Position numbers and translations under genes: made by a program. A DNA stretch of 64,000 nucleotides. Source: Psychrobacillus psychrodurans. Lineage in GTDB: Bacteria; Bacillota; Bacilli; Bacillales_A; Planococcaceae. The stretch lies in the NCBI RefSeq assembly GCF_027563345.1, contig NZ_JAMKBK010000003.1. One strand, given 5' to 3'. The notes under the pieces are model-generated. The model saw nothing but the letters and a program-made list of their open reading frames with translations. It was not told where the DNA came from and did not search any database. Positions 58,894 through 64,000 of the stretch are shown here, in pieces. The number at the start of each line of letters is the position of its first letter. The stretch's first letter is position 1.

Positions 58894-60052
58894 AGATATA
58901 TTAATGGACGAATTATTATCTAGTCCATTTAATTTGGATACTACTAAAACACAAGCAGCTTCTACAGAAACAGAAGCTACTCCAACTAAATTGATAGATC
59001 GATTAACAGAAGCGGAACAACAAAAGGCTCGACAATTAGCAGAGCAGATTCCTGCTGGTGACTATGAAGCCATTCTAACTTATGGTGCTAATGCACAGTC
59101 GGAGCTTACACGGTTTTCTCACCAAATGTTAGATCATGTTCAAAAGAAGGATATAGGGCCTGTTGGAGATATTTTAAGTGATTTAATGAAAAAATTATCT
59201 GAGATTAATCCAGAGGAGCTATCCACCGAGAAAAAGTCGGGTATTAAAAAATTGTTTAGTCGTGTCAATCGCTCCGTTCAAGAACTAATGACTAAGTATC
59301 AGAAACTTAGTACACAAGTAGACCGTATTGGTATTCAATTGGAGCATTCCAAACGGGGACTTGTTGAGGATGTTCAAATGCTCAATAAACTCTACGATCA
59401 AAATAAAACTTATTTCCAGGCATTAAACGTCTACATTGCTGCAGCAGAATTAAAGCGAGATGATATAGTAAACGTCACTATTCCAGAGTTAAGGCGTAAA
59501 GCAGAGCTATCTAATGATCAAATGGCATTTCAAGAAGTAAATGACATGGCTCAATTTGTAGACCGATTAGAAAAGAGAGTTTATGATTTGCAGTTATCTC
59601 GACAAATAACAATTCAAAGTGCACCACAAATACGTATGATCCAACAAACAAACCAAACACTTGCCGAAAAAATACAGTCATCTATTATGACATCTATCCC
59701 ACTTTGGAAAAATCAAATCGCTATAGCTTTAACTTTAAATCGGCAGCAAAAAGCTGTTGCTGCACAAAAACAAGTAACTCAAACAACGAATGACCTATTA
59801 CTTAAAAACTCTGAGATGCTAAAAGTTAATAGCATTGAAACCGCAAAAGAAAATGAACGAGGTATTGTAGAAATCGATACATTGAAAAAAACTCAGGAAA
59901 ACTTATTACAAACAATTGAAGAAACTATGCGTATACAAGCAGATGGACGCGTAAAACGTAAAGCGGCAGAAATAGAAATTGGTCGTATGGAAGAAGAATT
60001 GAAACAACGTCTTCTTCTTATAGCTGACCAGTCTAAAAACCGCTCTTCCTAA
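58865..60052 (+). CDS. yaaN: TelA-family toxic-anion resistance protein YaaN
   Basis: 395-aa, largely helical soluble protein of the TelA/KlaA family, implicated in tellurite and other envelope-stress resistance. It shows LTEAEQQKARQLAEQI, IKKLFSRVNRSVQELMTKYQKL, VQMLNKLYDQNKTYFQALNVYIAA, and IRMIQQTNQTLAEKIQSSIMTSIPLWKNQIAIAL, the most conserved stretch of the family. GAAGGAG 9 bases before the ATG inside xpaC. Ends at a bidirectional terminator. Confidence 0.94.
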   Translation: MSEKLSNTSEDILMDELLSSPFNLDTTKTQAASTETEATPTKLIDRLTEAEQQKARQLAEQIPAGDYEAILTYGANAQSELTRFSHQMLDHVQKKDIGPVGDILSDLMKKLSEINPEELSTEKKSGIKKLFSRVNRSVQELMTKYQKLSTQVDRIGIQLEHSKRGLVEDVQMLNKLYDQNKTYFQALNVYIAAAELKRDDIVNVTIPELRRKAELSNDQMAFQEVNDMAQFVDRLEKRVYDLQLSRQITIQSAPQIRMIQQTNQTLAEKIQSSIMTSIPLWKNQIAIALTLNRQQKAVAAQKQVTQTTNDLLLKNSEMLKVNSIETAKENERGIVEIDTLKKTQENLLQTIEETMRIQADGRVKRKAAEIEIGRMEEELKQRLLLIADQSKNRSS

Positions 60053-60096
60053 TATATGAAGCGCCGTTGATTTGATAACACATATACCACAAATAA

Positions 60097-60145
60097 AAAG
60101 AATTCATTTTAAAATCATCTTGATTTTAAATGAATTCTTTTTTAT
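60097..60145. terminator. Bidirectional terminator between yaaN and the GNAT gene
   Basis: AAAGAATTCATTTTAAAATCA and its near-exact inverse, with A and T tracts on both sides. Confidence 0.88.
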
Positions 60146-60158
60146 GTCGCAATAATCT

Positions 60159-60731
60159 TCAGAATGACTTTAACATGTTTTTCTTACTCTCTTCATTAAA
60201 AACTATTACTTCATGGGAAGCATCATAGGAATCACCATAAAAATCCTCATCTTTATACGTGTGGATATTTTCGTACGTCCATTTCATTGCTTCATAAATT
60301 GCATACTCATCTTCATCTGATGGCGACCAATATAAAATTTCCAAAATAGTATTTTCACCTGTTGCAAGAGAACGTCTTGAATAACCAATACGGGTAGCAT
60401 GTTTGAATTCTTCACGTGCATAAAATCTTAGACGTTTTTCTGAATCCGAATCTTCGTAGTTAATAGGCTCTACTTCCAATAGAATTACCTTATTTTTTTC
60501 TTTTAATTGATTCAATAATTTCCGTCCAAGGCCTTCTCCCCGAGCTTCCTTAGAAACAAATAAATAATCCACAAAGACAAAGTTCTCAAATTCAACGTAC
60601 ATTAATACATGCTTTGGCCCCTCATCTTTTATATAAACATTTCCCTTTTCAGCTAAAAGTGTTTCCATATGATCTCTTGATTTCATCTCATCGACCGGAA
60701 AGTATTGATTGAGCTTTTCATACCAATTCAT
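60159..60731 (-). CDS. GNAT-family N-acetyltransferase
   Basis: 190 aa. FVFVDYLFVSKEARGEGLGRKLL is motif A, followed by VILLEVEPINYEDSDSEKRLRFYAREEF. ATG 60731 is preferred over ATG 60740 and 60752 because AAGGAG ends 11 bases before it; the alternatives sit on the RBS. The acidic C-terminal extension (about 125-190) is unlike typical GNATs. Substrate unknown. Confidence 0.85.
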   Translation of the reverse strand: MNWYEKLNQYFPVDEMKSRDHMETLLAEKGNVYIKDEGPKHVLMYVEFENFVFVDYLFVSKEARGEGLGRKLLNQLKEKNKVILLEVEPINYEDSDSEKRLRFYAREEFKHATRIGYSRRSLATGENTILEILYWSPSDEDEYAIYEAMKWTYENIHTYKDEDFYGDSYDASHEVIVFNEESKKNMLKSF

Positions 60732-60885
60732 TCGGAACATTTCTCCTTCCAAAATTGTATTTTGCTCGGTTTTTTTATTTTTTTAGAGAAACAAAATTGC
60801 CGAGAAAAATCCTCGATTATATTTATTCCCTATTTTCCGGGTCATAAACATACTAAGCTCTCTCTAACAGTAATTCACTATTTTC

Positions 60886-62769
60886 TTAGGAACCTTGCAC
60901 AACAAGATGGAGCATTTTGCGTAGTAATCTAAGTGTTTCCTCGGAAAACTTTTCTAAGGAAGAAGCAGTTGCTGATTTCTTGCCAAAAATTAAGCGAAAC
61001 AAATTCAATTGCTCCTCTGTAGCCTCATGATCATTTAAAAATAGATGTAAAACGTTTATACCAAGCTGCTCTTGCTCTAACACTGCTTCTGCGGTATCCA
61101 TAATACCATTCTGGGCATAACCAAATGCAGAGGGTTCCCCATCCGAAAATACAAGCAGGAACTTATGATTCTCTGCTCTATTCTCTAATCGTTTCCCCAG
61201 CCATCTTATTGCAAAGCCATCTCTGTTATCTTCATGGGCAATCATGGAAAGAATGTCTAAACCGTTATCCATTTGACCATCCTCTAACTTATGAATCCAT
61301 TCAAATGCGTTTGGTTGGGAAGTTTCCGTTGCTTCATAGGCATCTTCATAATGAAGTACAATTTCATGCGTAATTTTCAGCTCTCTTAATACATCATGAA
61401 AAAGTAAAACTGCCTTTTTAGTTTCATCCATTTTGTCTTGCATAGAAGCAGATCCGTCTACTAACAAACCAAATACGGCATTTAACTGGATACTCGGAGC
61501 ATCTTTTTTATAAAAAGGTTTAGGTCTTTCATCTGTCCAAAGAGGCGTCAATTTTGTAGATAATCTCCCTTTTGTAAGGTTTGTACGCTTATCTATTCGC
61601 TTTTGATCTAAACGTTTTTTCATTTCTTGCACAAAAGCCTTTAGAAATGGTGCATGCTCCTGACGATACTTGTATAGTAGATTCTTATTGTCAGAAGCGT
61701 CAGTGATTGCAATACGCTGTTCCTTATAAACGACGTTTATATGTTCTTTACCGAAAGACTTACCAGCTTTTTTCAAATCACTGGATTGATCATTAGAGGA
61801 TTGATCCACCTGTCCTACCTTACTATTTCCGCTAGATTGGCCTTTACCAGTCATCGTAATCTCATGACCTTCTTGTCCTTCCTCAGCCTCAATGGCTTGT
61901 TCTGCTTTTCCATCTCTTCCATGCTCAAGTTCATATTGAAGGTGGACTCCATTCTCCTGCTCATTTTCCCGATGCCAAGATCTAAATATCTCTTCAATCG
62001 TATCTTTCTTATCTTCTTCACCGAGTTCAGCGTTTTTTACCCCTCTATGATAATGAAAATCCTTTGGTGGTAAACTGGTGTAAGAAATAATTGCGTAATA
62101 TTGCAGTAAGCTATCCTCTTTCACATATTCGTTTAAAAGAAAATACAGCTGAAAAACTAAATCAATAGACTGCTGAGTTGTTTTAGATTCATATACTTTT
62201 TGAATAATATTATTTGCTATCTTAAACGAATCTGGTCCTTGTACATACATCGTGCCCTCATATAGGGAAATATATAAATAACTGATAAAAGCATCTGCTA
62301 AGAAACCTTTCTGTATATTTACACGTAGCTGCTGTTTATGAAAATCCAAATATGTTTTTATGCGAGTTTTAAATGTTTTTTGCGTACCAACTCTTTTTTC
62401 CTGAACCACTTCAACCAGTCGAAATTCTTCTATACAAAATAATAACTGATCCATGAATTTTGATAGTTCAGTTGGTTTTTCTTCTAGAAAATCCTGCCAT
62501 ATTAGCACATCAAAATACTTCCAAAATCCTTCTGACATCAGAAAAATATCGGACAATCTACCTTCATGCATCACTTGTTCATCCCGATGTCTCCAAAACA
62601 CACTTATAGAAATAGTTTGATCCACAGGTTGAAATTCGATTAGTTTTCGTTCATTTATTGCTAATAACGTATTTTTTGTTAAAGCTTTTGCAACATTTTC
62701 ATAATGCATTAGCTGCCTTGCATCAATAGTTTCATTATTGAACTGTATAAACCTGTCAACTGAATCCAT
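60886..62769 (-). CDS. yojO: VWA-domain protein of a MoxR-VWA chaperone pair (YojO/NorD-like)
   Basis: 627 aa. A helical N-terminal half is followed by a low-complexity Gly/Ser/Asp/Gln linker (about 285-345, GQSSGNSKVGQVDQSSNDQS), then a von Willebrand A domain with the MIDAS motif DGSAS and VFSDGEPSAFGY. Together with the MoxR AAA+ ATPase upstream it forms a NorQD/CbbQO-type system that inserts metals or remodels client enzymes (family knowledge). It starts 9 bases after the ATPase stop. No obvious client gene is in the window. Confidence 0.9.
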   Translation of the reverse strand: MDSVDRFIQFNNETIDARQLMHYENVAKALTKNTLLAINERKLIEFQPVDQTISISVFWRHRDEQVMHEGRLSDIFLMSEGFWKYFDVLIWQDFLEEKPTELSKFMDQLLFCIEEFRLVEVVQEKRVGTQKTFKTRIKTYLDFHKQQLRVNIQKGFLADAFISYLYISLYEGTMYVQGPDSFKIANNIIQKVYESKTTQQSIDLVFQLYFLLNEYVKEDSLLQYYAIISYTSLPPKDFHYHRGVKNAELGEEDKKDTIEEIFRSWHRENEQENGVHLQYELEHGRDGKAEQAIEAEEGQEGHEITMTGKGQSSGNSKVGQVDQSSNDQSSDLKKAGKSFGKEHINVVYKEQRIAITDASDNKNLLYKYRQEHAPFLKAFVQEMKKRLDQKRIDKRTNLTKGRLSTKLTPLWTDERPKPFYKKDAPSIQLNAVFGLLVDGSASMQDKMDETKKAVLLFHDVLRELKITHEIVLHYEDAYEATETSQPNAFEWIHKLEDGQMDNGLDILSMIAHEDNRDGFAIRWLGKRLENRAENHKFLLVFSDGEPSAFGYAQNGIMDTAEAVLEQEQLGINVLHLFLNDHEATEEQLNLFRLIFGKKSATASSLEKFSEETLRLLRKMLHLVVQGS

Positions 62770-62778
62770 TTATTTCCC

Positions 62779-63642
62779 TCACTTTATCCAAGAAGAAGCC
62801 AATGCTAACACAAGTTGTTTTTCTTGGTCATCCTCTAGCTTTTCAGCGATAGCATAAGTTATAGCCCTTATTGGATCCATATATAACGCCAATTCTGTTG
62901 CATATAGCAAACTTCTAATAGATGCCGCTTCCTCTGAAAGCAAGCCTTGTTTTACTTGTTCCATCAAATCATCTGCTAGGTTTAACATAAGAGTATGTAA
63001 TGTCTTCGGTGCTGTTGGGAACATCTCCTGCCAGAGTTTTTCAAGATGCTCACCGGAAATATAAGGAACGGAAAAGGTTACGAAACGATTTTTTAGTGCT
63101 TCATTCATGGGTGTTGTGCCGATATAACCTTCATTGATCGCAGAAATCACCGAAAAATCAGGATGTGCCTTTATAACTTCTCCAGTAAAAGGGTTTGTTA
63201 GCATGCGTCTATAATCGAGCACACTATGCAATATAGGAAGAGTCTCTGATTTAGCCATATTGATCTCATCGATATATAAAATATGTCCTTTTTTCATCGC
63301 TTCAACTACAGGACCATCAACAAAATCAATTTCACTCACACCATCATTAGTTACGATTGTTTTAAATCCTAGTAAAGCCTCCGCATCTAAATCCACCGAA
63401 CAGTTTATACTTTGGATCGGCTGAGTAAAGAAGGCTGAAACTGTTTCAGCAAGCTTTGTTTTACCTGCACCGGTTGGACCTTTTAGCAAAACTGGCTTTT
63501 TTAAAGAAACAGCGATAAGCACGTCCTCTAGTAAATGTTCTTCTGGCGAAAGATATCCACCAGCTCCAATAAGTGCTCTGTCTTGTTCAATATGTACTCT
63601 ATTTAATCTCTTCTGTTGTTCTACCTTTACGATGTCTACCAT
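62779..63642 (-). CDS. yojN: MoxR-family AAA+ ATPase (YojN/NorQ-like)
   Basis: 287 aa. Walker A GPTGAGKT (55-62), Walker B HILYIDEINMAKSE, sensor 1 SVISAINEGYIGTTPMNEAL and the arginine finger in LKNRFVTF. The N-terminal GGYLSPEEHLLEDVLIAVSLKKPVLL is typical of the CbbQ/NirQ/NorQ branch. ATP-driven remodeller working with the VWA partner encoded next. AGGAG is 13 bases from the ATG. Confidence 0.94.
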   Translation of the reverse strand: MVDIVKVEQQKRLNRVHIEQDRALIGAGGYLSPEEHLLEDVLIAVSLKKPVLLKGPTGAGKTKLAETVSAFFTQPIQSINCSVDLDAEALLGFKTIVTNDGVSEIDFVDGPVVEAMKKGHILYIDEINMAKSETLPILHSVLDYRRMLTNPFTGEVIKAHPDFSVISAINEGYIGTTPMNEALKNRFVTFSVPYISGEHLEKLWQEMFPTAPKTLHTLMLNLADDLMEQVKQGLLSEEAASIRSLLYATELALYMDPIRAITYAIAEKLEDDQEKQLVLALASSWIK

Positions 63643-63663
63643 ATTCTACTCTTGTCTCCTTAT

Positions 63664-63697
63664 GAAAAAAAACCGATGAGTTGACATCGGTTTTTTT
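63664..63697 (-). terminator. Terminator between the DUF6501-type and yojN genes
   Basis: AAAAAACCGATG-AGTTGA-CATCGGTTTTTT, symmetrical and just past the stop at 63696. Confidence 0.93.
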
Positions 63698-63893
63698 ATT
63701 GAAAATATTCTTTGTAGTAGCCGCCAACTTTTCCTGAGTTGTCAATAACAAATATAAATTCAACTGTTTCATTTTTAACTTCATATGTTTTTCCAACGGA
63801 AAGTACATTACTCACAAGAAATTTTTTAGCATCTGTATGAGAACACGTCACTGTTTTGATAGTTGGCTTTATAGCCCAATTAGTATGTATCAT
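63696..63893 (-). CDS. DUF6501-type small protein
   Basis: 65 aa, beta-rich (TNWAIKPTIKTVTCSHTDAKKFLVSNVLSVGKTYEVKNETVEFIFVIDNSGKVGGYYKEYF). It matches small conserved Bacillales proteins I associate with DUF6501; the ending VGGYYKEYF is distinctive. AAGGAAG about 9 bases before the ATG. Function unknown. Confidence 0.8.
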   Translation of the reverse strand: MIHTNWAIKPTIKTVTCSHTDAKKFLVSNVLSVGKTYEVKNETVEFIFVIDNSGKVGGYYKEYFQ

Positions 63894-63959
63894 ATAACCA
63901 CTTCCTTTATAACTAGTATACGGTTCAGGAGAACTTTTTTCAATTAATCATTGAACGAA

Positions 63960-63994
63960 AAGAGGAGAAAATTATATAGTTCCTCTTTCCGGTT
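63960..63994. terminator. Hairpin at the window edge
   Basis: AAAGAGGA...TTCCTCTTT with a 14-base loop; possibly the terminator of a gene lying beyond 64000. Confidence 0.45.
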
Positions 63995-64000
63995 TTATTA

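Overview
The window reads as chromosome of a low-GC, spore-forming Gram-positive of the Bacillales. Nearly every recognisable gene has its closest remembered counterpart in Bacillus subtilis (trp genes, metA, xpaC-yaaN, yojN-yojO, ykpA, bltD, yitT-type, ykvA). RNA control is typical Firmicute (T-box, S-box/SAM-I, intrinsic terminators with U-runs), RBSs are strong GGAGG types, and a GC-richer dispersed intergenic repeat of a kind I associate with Planococcaceae (Psychrobacillus/Sporosarcina-like) occurs five times. Genus-level placement is inference. No rRNA, tRNA, CRISPR array or complete prophage was seen.

Layout. 1-4.9 kb: 5'-part of a manganese catalase, a long repeat, an RNase J-family nuclease with a YjdI-type Fe-S protein, and two GNAT genes. 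5.0-15.1 kb: a complete maltodextrin locus. The leftward operon runs binding lipoprotein, two permeases, membrane-anchored alpha-amylase, alpha-glucosidase, LacI-type repressor. A divergent cytoplasmic cyclomaltodextrinase lies beyond two cre-like boxes. The whole locus sits between two direct dif-like half-sites (4938, 15099). 15.2-20.7 kb: an accessory stretch with an inverted copy of the repeat, an unknown membrane protein, an ECF sigma/anti-sigma pair, a decayed serine resolvase, and a XerC/D-like tyrosine recombinase whose stop codon lies in a palindromic dif-like site. 21-32 kb: resistance and efflux genes (APH(6)-type kinase, TetR plus 14-TM MFS pump, MerR plus BltD acetyltransferase plus MATE pump), YitT and DUF4097 proteins, and a DUF1835/DUF3658 gene broken by one in-frame TGA.

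32.4-37.3 kb: trpDCFBA behind a Trp-specific T-box, with no trpE or trpG. 37.6-38.0 kb: a compact unannotated locus that looks like a type I toxin-antitoxin pair, with a 31-aa holin-like membrane peptide and a convergent antisense RNA. 38.2-43.4 kb: phosphatase, GrpB and DinB-like genes, a beta-helix protein, a repeat insertion flanked by duplicated terminators, and a LysM/GH18 spore-type hydrolase. 43.5-47 kb: metA with a SAM-I riboswitch and a chemoreceptor.

47-64 kb: an ABC-F ATPase behind an attenuator leader peptide, small lipoprotein, AI-2E exporter, LytR-CpsA-Psr protein, MsrA, a second ABC-F (YkpA), YkvA, an RsbR paralogue, cold-shock protein, acylphosphatase-like protein, xpaC-yaaN behind a structured leader, a GNAT, yojO-yojN and a DUF6501-type protein.

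The items most worth follow-up are the type I toxin/antisense locus, the dif-like sites flanking the maltodextrin locus next to a tyrosine recombinase, the MITE-like repeat with a covarying internal hairpin, and the ABC-F leader-peptide attenuator.
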